Shown here: positions 36,233 to 45,878 of the stretch, piece by piece
Layout of the letters: each line of letters begins with the position of its first letter
Numbering within the stretch: position 1 is the stretch's first letter
Assembly (NCBI RefSeq): GCF_036492245.1
Contig: NZ_AP025286.1
Coordinates: 1,798,001-1,862,000 of the forward strand
From: Treponema bryantii
GTDB taxonomy: Bacteria > Spirochaetota > Spirochaetia > Treponematales > Treponemataceae
Length of the DNA: 64,000 nt
Direction of reading: 5' to 3'
The notes under the pieces: model-generated
Told to the model about the DNA's origin: nothing
The model's database searches: none
What the model saw: only the letters and a program-made list of their open reading frames with translations
Position numbers and translations under genes: made by a program

Positions 36233-37036
36233 ATGTCTGTATATAAATGTGAATTCTATGCGATGAGTTTTAGTCGCAAAGTACCTTTTGTTGTTGTAAG
36301 CCCTAATGACTTACCACAAGTTATTATGCCGCAGAGCAAAAGATTCAACAGAAAGCCAAAAACTGTTCTTCTGTTAAATGGCTATAGTTCAAGCGAAGGC
36401 GACTGGGTATTCAATACTCCGTTACCGGCCCTTGCAGTTAAATACAATGTAAATTTTGTTGTACCTGCAGGAGAAAATTCTTTTTATCTGAATCAGAAAA
36501 GCAGCACAAGAAAATATGCTGATTACGTGGGCTTTGAATTGCTGCAGTTCTGTAATAAAGCATTTGGCTTTGATATCAGCCGCGAAAATACAATTGTAGC
36601 CGGCTTAAGCATGGGCGGCTTTGGAGCATTACATACCGGCCTTGCTTATACAGATAAGTTCAGTAAGATTATTGCGCTTTCTTCTGCACTTATAATTCAT
36701 AACATCAAAAATATTAAACCTGGCTTTCAGGATATGATTTCTTCTTATGAATATTATGATGATGTTTTTGGACCACTTGATGAATTAGAAGCAAGCGAAA
36801 AAAATCCAGAAACACTTATCCGTAATTGTCTTGAAAAAAATATCCAGATGCCGGAAATCTATATGGCAATTGGAACTGAAGATTTCCTTTATAAAGAAAA
36901 TCAGCTTTTCCGACAGTTTTTGACAGATAACAAAGTTCCTTTTACTTATAAAGAAGAACCTGGAATCCACGATTATTCTTTCTGGAATAAACATTTAGAT
37001 TTAGGCTTGGAGTGGGCTTTAGGAAATGAAGAATAA
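36233..37036 (+). CDS. Alpha/beta-hydrolase esterase (esterase D/tributyrin esterase type)
   Basis: 267 residues, no signal peptide, so cytosolic. VVAGLSMGGFGALHTGLAY contains the nucleophile serine (GLSMGG), AIGTEDFLYKEN the aspartate and PGIHDYSFWNKHL the histidine. The family includes acetyl- and feruloyl-esterases and tributyrin esterases. Placed directly after the sugar permeases, it probably removes acyl groups from imported sugars. It overlaps the NIF3 gene by 11 bp. Confidence 0.82.
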   Translation: MSVYKCEFYAMSFSRKVPFVVVSPNDLPQVIMPQSKRFNRKPKTVLLLNGYSSSEGDWVFNTPLPALAVKYNVNFVVPAGENSFYLNQKSSTRKYADYVGFELLQFCNKAFGFDISRENTIVAGLSMGGFGALHTGLAYTDKFSKIIALSSALIIHNIKNIKPGFQDMISSYEYYDDVFGPLDELEASEKNPETLIRNCLEKNIQMPEIYMAIGTEDFLYKENQLFRQFLTDNKVPFTYKEEPGIHDYSFWNKHLDLGLEWALGNEE

Positions 37037-37886
37037 AGAAGTAATTCAAAAAATTTTAGACTATCATCCTTATGTTGAAAATTATGAAGGATGTGACGGA
37101 TATAAAAGTGGAAGCGGTGAAGACGAGTGCACAGGAGTTGCAGTTGCACTTGTTCCAACTTTAAATGTTTTGCAGAAGGCAGCAGAGGCTGGCTGTAATC
37201 TTGTTCTGGTTCATGAACCAACAAATTACGAAGGCCCTGATTATGCAGAATGGAAAGAAGATTATTCAAATCAGATTTATGATATGAAATATAAGATGAT
37301 CAATGAAAATCATCTTACAATTTACCGCGATCACGACCATATGCATTTTCATAATCCAGACAGTATTTTTACCGGAGTAATGAAAGAGCTTGGCTGGTTA
37401 GACTACTATCAGAATCCTGATGGAAAGCAGTTGTTCTATTATCCGTTTAAACTACCTGAAACTACAGTTGGTAAGATTGCAGATCATCTTAAGGAAAAAC
37501 TCAATCTTCATACAATCAGAACAATGGGAAATCCGGAAGATGTTGTAAGCAAGGTTGCAATTGTCGGCCACCTTTGTCCTAACTGTTTCAGTACAGAAGG
37601 TATAAAAGAAGACGGTTACTTCCATTCTTATTCATCTGATATTATTAAAGCTATGGATAAAGATGGAATTGAAGTTATTATCCCGGGCGAAATTGTAGAA
37701 TGGACAACAATGGCTTATATTAGAGATGCACTTTATTTTGGCCGAAAAAAAGCCTGCCTGAATATCGGACATTTTAATATGGAAGAGCTTGGCATGAAGG
37801 ATTTTGCAAAAGTTATTGATAAACTTTTAGATAGTAAAATCCAAGTGCAGTATATTCCAACTGAGGATAATTACAAATATATCTAA
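37026..37886 (+). CDS. NIF3-family dinuclear-metal protein
   Basis: 286 residues of the NIF3/DUF34 family: LVLVHEPTNYEG, YRDHDHMHFHNPDSI and LNIGHFNMEELGM carry the His/Glu residues that bind two metal ions. The reaction of this family is not settled; proposals include metal insertion and hydrolysis of cyclic or damaged nucleotides or lactones. Its inclusion in a sugar operon between an esterase and a kinase is unusual for what is normally a housekeeping gene and suggests a paralogue with a specific substrate. Confidence 0.8.
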   Translation: MKNKEVIQKILDYHPYVENYEGCDGYKSGSGEDECTGVAVALVPTLNVLQKAAEAGCNLVLVHEPTNYEGPDYAEWKEDYSNQIYDMKYKMINENHLTIYRDHDHMHFHNPDSIFTGVMKELGWLDYYQNPDGKQLFYYPFKLPETTVGKIADHLKEKLNLHTIRTMGNPEDVVSKVAIVGHLCPNCFSTEGIKEDGYFHSYSSDIIKAMDKDGIEVIIPGEIVEWTTMAYIRDALYFGRKKACLNIGHFNMEELGMKDFAKVIDKLLDSKIQVQYIPTEDNYKYI

Positions 37887-37905
37887 AAAAAGGAGCAAAC
37901 AGAAA

Positions 37906-38754
37906 ATGAATTTTCAGCTGCTTGAAAATATAAATCTTTCTCAAATTGATGAAGATGTTCCGCAGGAATGTATTAAACGTACTGAGCTTGCGATTAAAGA
38001 ATTACAACTGTTTTTTGCAAACAACGAAAAGCTTCAAAAAAAGGAACGTATAATAATTGGTCTTTGCGGAGGCTCAGGCAGCGGAAAGTCTGTTATGGCA
38101 GAGTTGCTCTGTAAGCTTTTTAATGGAGCAGGGCTGAAAACCATTATCATGACCGGTGATAATGTTCCCCGCAGAATTCCAAGATTAAATGATTCTGAAC
38201 GGCTGACACTTTTCAGAAGTGCAGGAACAAAGGCACTTGTTAGTCTAGGTTTATATACTGAAGAGGTTCGGGAAAAATTAGACCGCTGGATGAAAGATTT
38301 TACAGATGCTTCTTATGATTATGTCAAAGAAAATCCGTGGTTCGAACATTATTTAGCAGCCGGAAAAAATGCCTTGGAAAATTATCTTGGAAGTCCTCTT
38401 GAGCAGGATTTTGATTACTGCAATGAAATTCTTGAATCATTTAAGCAGGGGAAAAATCAGGTGTGGCTAAAAAACCTTGGCCGCGAAGAAGATTCACTTT
38501 GTTATGAAAAAGCTGATTTCAGCGACAAGGATATAATGATTCTTGAATGGACACATGCAAACAGTGATTTTGTAAAAGGTGTTGATATTCCGATTTTCCT
38601 TGAAAGCACAGTAGAAGAAACTCTGGAATACAGATTGCAGCGCAACCGCGATACTCATATAGCTTCACCATTTTTGATGATGGTTCTCGGAATCGAACAG
38701 AATCAGCTGATTGCACAAAAGCCAAAAGCCCTTATAAAAATCAGGAGATTTTAG
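37906..38754 (+). CDS. P-loop kinase, uridine kinase/phosphoribulokinase-like
   Basis: 282 residues with Walker A GGSGSGKS at 55-62 and IIMTGDNVPRRIP following the next strand. IMILEWTHANSDF is the strand after which metabolite kinases place the acceptor, and YRLQRNRDTH resembles an LID arginine segment. The long insert between about 90 and 200 is unlike standard uridine kinase. By context it phosphorylates a sugar, glycerate or similar product released by the esterase and phosphorylase encoded beside it. GGAGC lies about 12 nt upstream. Identification of the acceptor is not possible from sequence. Confidence 0.6.
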   Translation: MNFQLLENINLSQIDEDVPQECIKRTELAIKELQLFFANNEKLQKKERIIIGLCGGSGSGKSVMAELLCKLFNGAGLKTIIMTGDNVPRRIPRLNDSERLTLFRSAGTKALVSLGLYTEEVREKLDRWMKDFTDASYDYVKENPWFEHYLAAGKNALENYLGSPLEQDFDYCNEILESFKQGKNQVWLKNLGREEDSLCYEKADFSDKDIMILEWTHANSDFVKGVDIPIFLESTVEETLEYRLQRNRDTHIASPFLMMVLGIEQNQLIAQKPKALIKIRRF

Positions 38755-38756
38755 TT

Positions 38757-40238
38757 ATGGATATAAAACCAATGTTCAATGCTTATCCTGACAGTCTCGG
38801 TGGTAAGCTTAGTGATATAGTAAAACTTTTCAGTGATTATAATTTTTCAAAAGCATTTTCTTCTTTTTATATTCTGCCAAGCCTTTTTAAAAGTGATTTA
38901 GACAGAGGATTTTGTGTTGTAAGTTATGATTTGAATAAAGAACTTGCAGATGAAAAAGATCTTGAAAAACTCCGCTCACTTGGAATTAAACTCAAGCTTG
39001 ATTTTGTTTTAAATCATCTTTCCGCAACTTCACCTCAGTTTTTAGATTTGCTCGAAAAAGGGCAGACTTCTGAATATTCTGATTTCTTTATCAACTGGAA
39101 TGAGTTCTGGAAAGGCTGTGGACCACTTACAGAAGAAGGCTACATCTCTCCAGATCCAGAACTGATAAAAAATATGTTCTTCAGAAAACCAGGCCTTCCT
39201 ATTATTATGGTAGAAGATTCTCAGGGAAATAAAACTCCATACTGGAATACTTTTTATCAGAAAGTAACAGAAGAAAATGGAAAGAAAAAATATCTTGGTC
39301 AGATTGATTTGAATGTAAACAGCGGTAGGGTCTGGAACTTTTACTGCGAAACCTTGAAAAAACTTTCAGAATATGGAGCAGATATAATCCGTCTTGATGC
39401 CTTTGCATACGCAAGTAAAGCAAAAGGAAAACGCAATTTCCTGAATCCTGAAACCTGGGATATTCTTAGCAGAATCAAGGATGAAACAAAGGATTATAAT
39501 CTTTCGCTTTTACCGGAAATTCATGAAAGCTATGAAAAAGGAATCTACAAGCAGATTAATCAAAAAGGTTATCCGGGATATGATTTCTTTTTGCCAGGGC
39601 TTTTGCTTTACTGCATTGAAAAGAAAGATTCTACAGTTTTAGCAGACTGGGCAAATCAGATTCTCAATGAAAAACTGAATCTTGTAAATATGCTTGGCTG
39701 CCATGACGGAATCCCGCTTTTGGATTTAAAAGGCCTGATTAGTGATGATGAAATTGAAGAACTGATTGACCTTGTTGTAAACCGCGGTGGTTATGTAAAA
39801 AATCTGTATGGACAGAAAAACATTTATTACCAGGTAAATGCAACTTACTACAGCGCACTCGGTGAAGAGAATTCCAAGCTGCTGCTTGCCCGTGCAATTC
39901 AACTCTTTATGCCGGAAAAACCTCAAATCTGGTATCTGGATTTGTTTGCCGGTAAAAATGATATTGATGCTGTAAAGCGCGGCGGAGAAGGAGCTCACAA
40001 AGAAATCAACAGAACAAATCTTAACTGGACTCAGATTAAAGAAGGACTTAAAAAAACAGTTGTGCAGGAACAGCTCAAGCTTCTTGAACTTCGCAATACA
40101 CATCCGGCTTTTAATAAAAATGCAGATATTAAAATTGGTTCTAATAAAAATAAATTTTTAATCTCATGGAAATATAACGATCACAAAATAACACTTATTG
40201 CAGATTTAGCAGATTACACATACAGGATAGAAAAATGA
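38757..40238 (+). CDS. GH13_18-type sucrose phosphorylase family enzyme
   Basis: 493 residues, the normal length for sucrose phosphorylases. ADIIRLDAFAYASK contains the nucleophile aspartate, LLPEIHESYEKG the acid/base glutamate, and NMLGCHDGIPLLDLKG the transition-state histidine-aspartate. DFVLNHLSATSPQF is the first barrel motif. Subfamily members split sucrose, sucrose 6-phosphate, glucosylglycerol or glucosylglycerate with phosphate to give glucose 1-phosphate. The specificity loops cannot be assigned by eye. CAGGAG is 9 nt before the ATG, the gene starts 2 nt after the kinase stop and overlaps the next gene by 4 bp. Confidence 0.82.
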   Translation: MDIKPMFNAYPDSLGGKLSDIVKLFSDYNFSKAFSSFYILPSLFKSDLDRGFCVVSYDLNKELADEKDLEKLRSLGIKLKLDFVLNHLSATSPQFLDLLEKGQTSEYSDFFINWNEFWKGCGPLTEEGYISPDPELIKNMFFRKPGLPIIMVEDSQGNKTPYWNTFYQKVTEENGKKKYLGQIDLNVNSGRVWNFYCETLKKLSEYGADIIRLDAFAYASKAKGKRNFLNPETWDILSRIKDETKDYNLSLLPEIHESYEKGIYKQINQKGYPGYDFFLPGLLLYCIEKKDSTVLADWANQILNEKLNLVNMLGCHDGIPLLDLKGLISDDEIEELIDLVVNRGGYVKNLYGQKNIYYQVNATYYSALGEENSKLLLARAIQLFMPEKPQIWYLDLFAGKNDIDAVKRGGEGAHKEINRTNLNWTQIKEGLKKTVVQEQLKLLELRNTHPAFNKNADIKIGSNKNKFLISWKYNDHKITLIADLADYTYRIEK

Positions 40239-41854
40239 AAATAGCAGAAGTATTTCAGAACAATATGATTCTCCAGCGCAATAAAGAAGTACTCGTCTGG
40301 GGAACAGAAAATGAATATTCAAAAATTGAAGTTAAGCTTAACGGAAAGCTTATCTGTACTCCAGAACTAACGAAAGGTAGTTTTAGTTTTTATATTCCTC
40401 CACAGCCGGTAACAGAAAATGCAACCTTAACAATAGGCGATACAATTTTTTCTAATGTTGATTTTGGAGAAGTCTTTGTAGCTTCCGGTCAGAGTAATAT
40501 GGAGTTTCTTCTTGAATACGAAGAACATTACAGTGAAGAAAAAAATGCTCCTGATGATGAACATCTTAGAATGTACACAGTTGGAAGATATTCATTTGAA
40601 GGTGAAAAAGAATTAGGTTATAAATCATGGAATCCGTGGGATAAATGGTATTCCTATACAAAAAAAGACAGAGGATATTTTAGTGCCCCTGCCGCATACT
40701 TTGCTAAAGAACTTAGAAAAGAAGGTGTTCCAGTTGGAATCTTAAACTGCAGTTGGGGTGGAACAATTGCCCTTGCATGGCTTAGTGAAAACTGGATAAA
40801 AAAAGAACCAGCCTTTGACAGTCAGGTTGAATATGCAAAAAAGCTTGATGCAATAATTGAAGAAAATAATTTGTGGCAGGCAAAGCAGTCCTTCAGACAA
40901 AATGCTGCTTCCCAGTCTTCAGAAGAAGGTAATCGCCAGATTATGACAGTTACAACCGAGCCTGTAGAAAACACTTTTGATGCTTTTGATATTCTTCCGT
41001 CTGAGTTTAAGGGACACGGAGTAGATCCAGCAGATTTACTTTACCGTGCAAAAGGGGATCCGAATTATCCTGGAGTTTTATTTGGATTGATGCTCAAAAA
41101 AATTCTCGGGTATACAGTGCAGGGTGTTCTCTGGTACCAGGGTGAAAGTGATCAGGACCATGCCGGAGATTATGGAAAAATCTTTACAGCGTTAATCAAC
41201 TGCTGGAGAGAAGAATGGTTCAATGTAAATAAGTATCAGACAAAGCTTCCATTTATATTTGCACAGTTAGCACCGTTTGGTCAGTGGCTGTATAACAAAG
41301 GTCATAACTTCCCGGAATTGAGACAGCAGCAATTTGAAGTAAGCCATAATGTACCAGATGTTTATATAATTTCTCTTGGTGATATCGGAAACGTTTATGA
41401 TATTCACCCGAAAAATAAACTTGATGTTGGACATCGTTTTGCATTAATTGCACAAAAATATATTTATAATAAATCAGTTGATGCAGAGAGCCCTTATATT
41501 GATTTTGTGACAAAAGAAAATGACGGCATAAAAATAACTCTCAAAAATGCAGAAGGGCTGTATATTAAGGAACAGGATAATTCCACCTACAACGGATTTT
41601 CAAACATTAAAGAAGAATTTGTACCGCCTGTAACTGATAAAATTAATGGCTTAAAAATTCTTTGTGATGGAACTGAACTTAAAGACTGTTCATGCACAAT
41701 TGAAAATAACAGTCTAATTGTAAAATCAGAAAGTATTTTAAAAGCAAAAAAACTGTCTGTAGAAATAGGGCAGACAGCTTTTTATAAGATTAATCTGTTT
41801 AATAAAGCAGGACTCCCTGTATTATCGCAGAGAGTCACAGTTGAATTAAATTAA
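40235..41854 (+). CDS. SGNH carbohydrate esterase (sialate O-acetylesterase-like)
   Basis: 539 residues. VASGQSNMEF carries the nucleophile serine, NCSWGGT and LWYQGESDQDH are the G and N blocks, and YDIHPKNKLDVGHR holds the catalytic Asp-His. An N-terminal beta-sandwich (LQRNKEVLVWG) and a C-terminal strand-rich part match the family. No signal peptide is visible, so it acts inside the cell on an imported acetylated sugar. Last gene of the operon; it ends convergently, overlapping the carboxylesterase gene by 4 bp. Confidence 0.82.
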   Translation: MKIAEVFQNNMILQRNKEVLVWGTENEYSKIEVKLNGKLICTPELTKGSFSFYIPPQPVTENATLTIGDTIFSNVDFGEVFVASGQSNMEFLLEYEEHYSEEKNAPDDEHLRMYTVGRYSFEGEKELGYKSWNPWDKWYSYTKKDRGYFSAPAAYFAKELRKEGVPVGILNCSWGGTIALAWLSENWIKKEPAFDSQVEYAKKLDAIIEENNLWQAKQSFRQNAASQSSEEGNRQIMTVTTEPVENTFDAFDILPSEFKGHGVDPADLLYRAKGDPNYPGVLFGLMLKKILGYTVQGVLWYQGESDQDHAGDYGKIFTALINCWREEWFNVNKYQTKLPFIFAQLAPFGQWLYNKGHNFPELRQQQFEVSHNVPDVYIISLGDIGNVYDIHPKNKLDVGHRFALIAQKYIYNKSVDAESPYIDFVTKENDGIKITLKNAEGLYIKEQDNSTYNGFSNIKEEFVPPVTDKINGLKILCDGTELKDCSCTIENNSLIVKSESILKAKKLSVEIGQTAFYKINLFNKAGLPVLSQRVTVELN

Positions 41855-43461
41855 TCTTCAAGATAGTTGTAAATATATCCGAACGGATCTTCTACCATAG
41901 TGCAGGTATCACCTAATTCCATCAGAAGACCATTGCTTTCTGCCTTTGTTTCCCATACAGGAAGTGGATTACCATTTGTATCAAGACCATTTGGATTTCC
42001 AGTTTTTACAAAGTTCAGCCAGTAGGAACTCATTATTTCTTCAAGCTCATAATCGTATGCTTCGTAATTTTTTGTGTGAGGAATATTTTTATAGGCATAA
42101 ATTATTTCTCCAGAATGATAGGTTCCAAACTCTTTGTTTTCACGAGAGAAATAATATTCGTAAACAGGCTTTCCCTGTACTTTTACAGTATTAGACCAGC
42201 ATTCATGAGGATAAGTAAAACAAACAGCAGAGAAAACTTCATTATATATTTCTCTTGCCTGCTTTTTAGTTTTAATTTCTCCATATTGAGAAAGGAAATC
42301 ATCTGTATTGTCTTTTAAGCTTGGTTCAAGAAGCGAAGCAAGATTATCTTTATTAACTTTTGTAAAATAGGTAAAACCAAAGGCCTCCTGTTTATTAAAT
42401 CCGTTCAAAAGAGCTTCTTCATGATTTTCACCTTTTTGATAGATTTCAAAAGGAGTCTGTGGAAGAGCATAGCCATCAACACACATTGAATTATTTGCAT
42501 ACTTAGTTTTAATCAATTTCTCAGCTGGAACAGCACGTAATTCTTCAATGTTTTTACAGTTGAATTCTGCTTTTATGTCGTCTCCCATTTTTAATGCTGC
42601 TTCCATTTTTCGGAAAGTGTGGGGTGGAGTCTTCTGAATTACAGAAGAGCTTTCTCCAATAGCACGACGGAAATAACCTTTTGTAAGAGGACTAGCACAT
42701 AAAGCATTTACAGATGATGAACCAGCAGATTCTCCGGCAATTGTAACGTTATCTGCATTACCGCCAAAAGCTGCTATATTATTATGAACCCATTCCAATG
42801 CTTTTATCTGATCTAAAAGTCCATAGTTACCTGTTGTTCCGTGTTCAGATTCTGCTGCCAGTTCTTTATCAGCTAAGTATCCGAAAACACCAGTTCTATA
42901 TGCTATGCTGACAAAAATAATTCCATTTCGTGCAAGATTCTCACCATCATATTTTTCATACCAGCTCTGACCGGACATTAAAGAACCGCCATGAATATAA
43001 ACAAGAACAGGCCAGCCACCTTCAGGAGCTTTTTCAGAAGGCTTCCATACATTCAGATAAAGGCAATCCTCACTTTGCGGACCATTAAATGTTCTATCTT
43101 TTTGAGAATGAGTATAAAGCTGAAATAAAAAGTTATATAAAGCAGATTTCTTTTTCTGCATTGCCATAGGAGCAAAGTGATCTGCTTCTAAAATACCATC
43201 CCATGGAATAATATCCTGAGGTTCTTTCCAGCGTAGTTCTCCAACAGGAGGGGCTGCAAATGGAACACCAGCATAAATTTCTATATTTCCATCCTGAGTA
43301 TAAATTCCTCTTAATTCTCCGCCAGTTACATTTACAACATCAGTTCTTAACTGAACTTTTTGTCCAGTCGGATTTGTCTGCTTGATTGTTGAAGCACATG
43401 AAAAGAGTAAAATTATAAGAAAAAATGATGATACAACAGATTTGATTAAACTTTTGCTCAT
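41851..43461 (-). CDS. Type-B carboxylesterase lipoprotein
   Basis: 536 residues. The signal ends with the lipobox LLFSC (about C22). The family layout is clear: GGELRGIYTQDGNIEIYAGVPFAAPP, DCLYLNVWKP, VYIHGGSLMSGQ for the oxyanion hole, TIAGESAGSSS with the nucleophile serine and YHSGEIIYAYKN with the histidine. Being a lipoprotein it works at the cell surface or in the periplasm, deacylating a substrate before uptake, whereas the two other esterases of this region are cytosolic. TATACT ends 6 nt before the ATG and there is no Shine-Dalgarno, which suggests a leaderless mRNA. Confidence 0.85.
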   Translation of the reverse strand: MSKSLIKSVVSSFFLIILLFSCASTIKQTNPTGQKVQLRTDVVNVTGGELRGIYTQDGNIEIYAGVPFAAPPVGELRWKEPQDIIPWDGILEADHFAPMAMQKKKSALYNFLFQLYTHSQKDRTFNGPQSEDCLYLNVWKPSEKAPEGGWPVLVYIHGGSLMSGQSWYEKYDGENLARNGIIFVSIAYRTGVFGYLADKELAAESEHGTTGNYGLLDQIKALEWVHNNIAAFGGNADNVTIAGESAGSSSVNALCASPLTKGYFRRAIGESSSVIQKTPPHTFRKMEAALKMGDDIKAEFNCKNIEELRAVPAEKLIKTKYANNSMCVDGYALPQTPFEIYQKGENHEEALLNGFNKQEAFGFTYFTKVNKDNLASLLEPSLKDNTDDFLSQYGEIKTKKQAREIYNEVFSAVCFTYPHECWSNTVKVQGKPVYEYYFSRENKEFGTYHSGEIIYAYKNIPHTKNYEAYDYELEEIMSSYWLNFVKTGNPNGLDTNGNPLPVWETKAESNGLLMELGDTCTMVEDPFGYIYNYLED

Positions 43462-43583
43462 ATTTATAGTATATCATTTCTATTTAATTGAATAAAGCGT
43501 TGAATAATGCTATCATCAAAAAAAAATCCCGCAGTGATGAACTCCACATCACTTTCCTTGCCTCACGACGGCAACGCGACTTT

Positions 43584-43612
43584 AGATCCCCGGGTCAAGC
43601 CCGAGGATGACA
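43584..43612 (-). repeat. R2 repeat (copy 2) upstream of the Ugp-type operon
   Basis: CCCCGGGTCAAGCCCGAGGATGACA is the reverse complement of the R2 unit at 29111, with changed stem bases kept paired. Preceding bases 43529-43575 (TCCCGCAGTGATG...) hold further short inverted repeats. The 170-bp gap also contains the minus-strand promoter of the carboxylesterase; no clear promoter for the rightward genes was found. Confidence 0.75.
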
Positions 43613-43631
43613 TCATTTTTAGGAGTATCTC

Positions 43632-44903
43632 ATGAAAAAAATCATCACAATCTTAGTTTCAATGGTACTTGTTTCCAGCATGATTTTCGCTGCTGGTAAA
43701 AAGTCAAAAGACAAGAAAGTTACTGTTGAAATCTGGCACACTTACAATGGTAAGCAGGCTGCTGCCCTTATTGATGCAGCAGACAGATTCAATGCTACAC
43801 AGTCAAAATATATAGTAGAAGTAAAGAATCAGGATTATGCAGGCTTTACAGACACTGTTTACAATGCTGTAGCAAACGGAATCGGACCTAGCATTATTTT
43901 CAACTATGGTACAACTGCTGTAGATTATGCTAACGAAGGTCTTGCTATTGATATCCGCAAATATATCAAGAAAGATAATAAGAAAGGCGACAAGACAATG
44001 CAGAACATCATTGATTCTCTTCCAGAAGCAATGAAAACTGATGTACTTGGTTTTGAAGACGGTGGAATCTATTATCTTCCTGGCTGTACAACAGGTCCAG
44101 TTTTTTTCTATAACAAAACAATTTTTGAAGAGCTTGGCTTGAATCCTCCAACAAACTGGGATGAACTTGTTGAAGTTTCTAAGACAATCAAAGAAAAGAA
44201 AGGTATTCCAGGTTTCCACTCAGATGGTCTTGTAGACAATATCCAGGAATTGATTATGCACAATGGTCTTGGCTATATTGACGTTGCTAACAAGCGCGTA
44301 ACTTTCTGTGGTCCTAAACTTGAAGAAATCTATCAGTGGTATGCTGATAACTGTAAGAAGGGTTATTTCTCTTTCAACACAATCGGACGTTATTCTTCAG
44401 AAGACCTTGCTAACGGTGATATCGCTTCTTTCTCTGGTTCATGTGTAAACGATCAGTACATTCAGATGGTAGAAGGTAAGGGCGAACTTGGAATGGCTAA
44501 GTGGATTTCTGGTGATTTCTACACAGCTTGGAACCGTGGTCCTATCTTCCTTCACAGAAATGATGCAGTTGATGAAGGTGCTTACGAATTCGTTAAGTTC
44601 TTCCTTAACCGTGAAAACGCTGCTAAGTGGGCAATTGCAAACTCAGCACTTTGTCCTTATGGAACTTCAGCTGATGTTCCTGAATATGTTGCATATTTGA
44701 AAAATCTTCCTGCAACTTCAGCTCTTCCATACGTTCAGGCTAACATGGCAGTTTCCGGTTCATTCCCTAATGTAACAGGTTCTGCTGCAGTTCGTAAGAT
44801 TCTTGAAGAGTACCTCAACTACGTTGTTGATGGAAAGATGACTGCAAAAGAAGCTGTAGCTGCAATCGAAAAGCAGTGTAACGACGCTTTGAACGGCCGA
44901 TAA
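43632..44903 (+). CDS. Ugp-type sugar-binding protein
   Basis: 423 residues with a cleavable, non-lipoprotein signal (MKKIITILVSMVLVSSMIFA). The mature sequence (VEIWHTYNGKQAAALIDAADRFN, GPSIIFNYGTTAVDYANEG, PVFFYNKTIFEELGLNPPTNWDEL) matches UgpB-like family 1 binding proteins, which take glycerol 3-phosphate, its diesters or sugars. Lack of a lipid anchor contrasts with the other binding proteins here. AGGAG lies 8 nt before the ATG; ATPase and permeases follow. Confidence 0.85.
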   Translation: MKKIITILVSMVLVSSMIFAAGKKSKDKKVTVEIWHTYNGKQAAALIDAADRFNATQSKYIVEVKNQDYAGFTDTVYNAVANGIGPSIIFNYGTTAVDYANEGLAIDIRKYIKKDNKKGDKTMQNIIDSLPEAMKTDVLGFEDGGIYYLPGCTTGPVFFYNKTIFEELGLNPPTNWDELVEVSKTIKEKKGIPGFHSDGLVDNIQELIMHNGLGYIDVANKRVTFCGPKLEEIYQWYADNCKKGYFSFNTIGRYSSEDLANGDIASFSGSCVNDQYIQMVEGKGELGMAKWISGDFYTAWNRGPIFLHRNDAVDEGAYEFVKFFLNRENAAKWAIANSALCPYGTSADVPEYVAYLKNLPATSALPYVQANMAVSGSFPNVTGSAAVRKILEEYLNYVVDGKMTAKEAVAAIEKQCNDALNGR

Positions 44904-44906
44904 AAA

Positions 44907-45878
44907 ATGAAAGTTCGAATAGATAACGTAACAAAGAAATTTGGTCACACAACTGCTGTAAGTAATTTTTCCGCAGAACTTGAGGACGGACATCTGATTT
45001 GTCTGCTCGGTCCTTCGGGCTGCGGAAAATCTACTTTGCTAAATATGCTCTGTGGAATTATTCCTGTAACAGAAGGTAAAATCTTTTTTGATGATAAAGA
45101 TGTTACAGCGCTTCCTCCAGACCAGAGAAACATCGGCATGGTTTTCCAGAACTATGCGCTTTATCCTCATATGACTGTAAGCGAAAACATTTCGTTCCCG
45201 CTTGAAGTCCTTAAGGTAAATAAAGAAGAACGTAAGGCAAGGGTAGATGCAATTGCGAAACTTGTTCATGTTGATACTCTTTTGCGACGTTATCCTTCGG
45301 AACTCAGTGGTGGTCAGCAGCAGCGCGTTGCTATTGCACGTGCAATGGTAAAAAATCCGGCGCTGCTACTGATGGACGAACCGCTTTCAAATCTTGACGC
45401 AAGACTCCGCCTTGAAATGCGCGAAGAAATCCGCCACATTCAGAAGGAAACTGGAGTTACAACAGTTTTTGTAACTCACGATCAGGAAGAAGCCATGTCT
45501 ATTTCAGACAGCATTCTTTTAATGAAAGACGGCCTTTTAATTCAAAGCGGACTGTGTCAGGAACTTTATAAAAATCCAAACTGTTTGTTTGTTGCAGAGT
45601 TCTTAGGAAATCCTCCGGCAAATAAACTTGTTGAAGATCAGAAAATTACAGCAATCCGTCCGGAAAGCTTCTACCTTGATGACAATGGTACAGAAGCTGA
45701 AATCCTTGCCATCAGTGAAATGGGAAAGGATCAGATTGTAACTCTTTCATACCGTGGCAATACAGTTCGTGCCATTTTGAATCTTGAAGATGAAAGCATT
45801 ACAACAGGTTCAAAAATAAAAGTAAGCCTTAAAGAAAAAGGAGTCTTTTATTTTGATAATCAGGGAAGGAGACTGTAG
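44907..45878 (+). CDS. Sugar ABC transporter ATPase (UgpC/MsmX type)
   Basis: 323 residues. Walker A GPSGCGKST, Q-loop MVFQNYALYPHMTV, signature LSGGQQQR, Walker B LLLMDEPLSNLD and switch THDQEEAMS are intact. The C-terminal TOBE-type regulatory part (AIRPESFYL...VSLKEKGVFYF) is shorter than in MalK/UgpC (about 360). It drives the two permeases that follow, and might also serve the ATPase-less Lpl operon. The stop overlaps the next start. Confidence 0.88.
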   Translation: MKVRIDNVTKKFGHTTAVSNFSAELEDGHLICLLGPSGCGKSTLLNMLCGIIPVTEGKIFFDDKDVTALPPDQRNIGMVFQNYALYPHMTVSENISFPLEVLKVNKEERKARVDAIAKLVHVDTLLRRYPSELSGGQQQRVAIARAMVKNPALLLMDEPLSNLDARLRLEMREEIRHIQKETGVTTVFVTHDQEEAMSISDSILLMKDGLLIQSGLCQELYKNPNCLFVAEFLGNPPANKLVEDQKITAIRPESFYLDDNGTEAEILAISEMGKDQIVTLSYRGNTVRAILNLEDESITTGSKIKVSLKEKGVFYFDNQGRRL

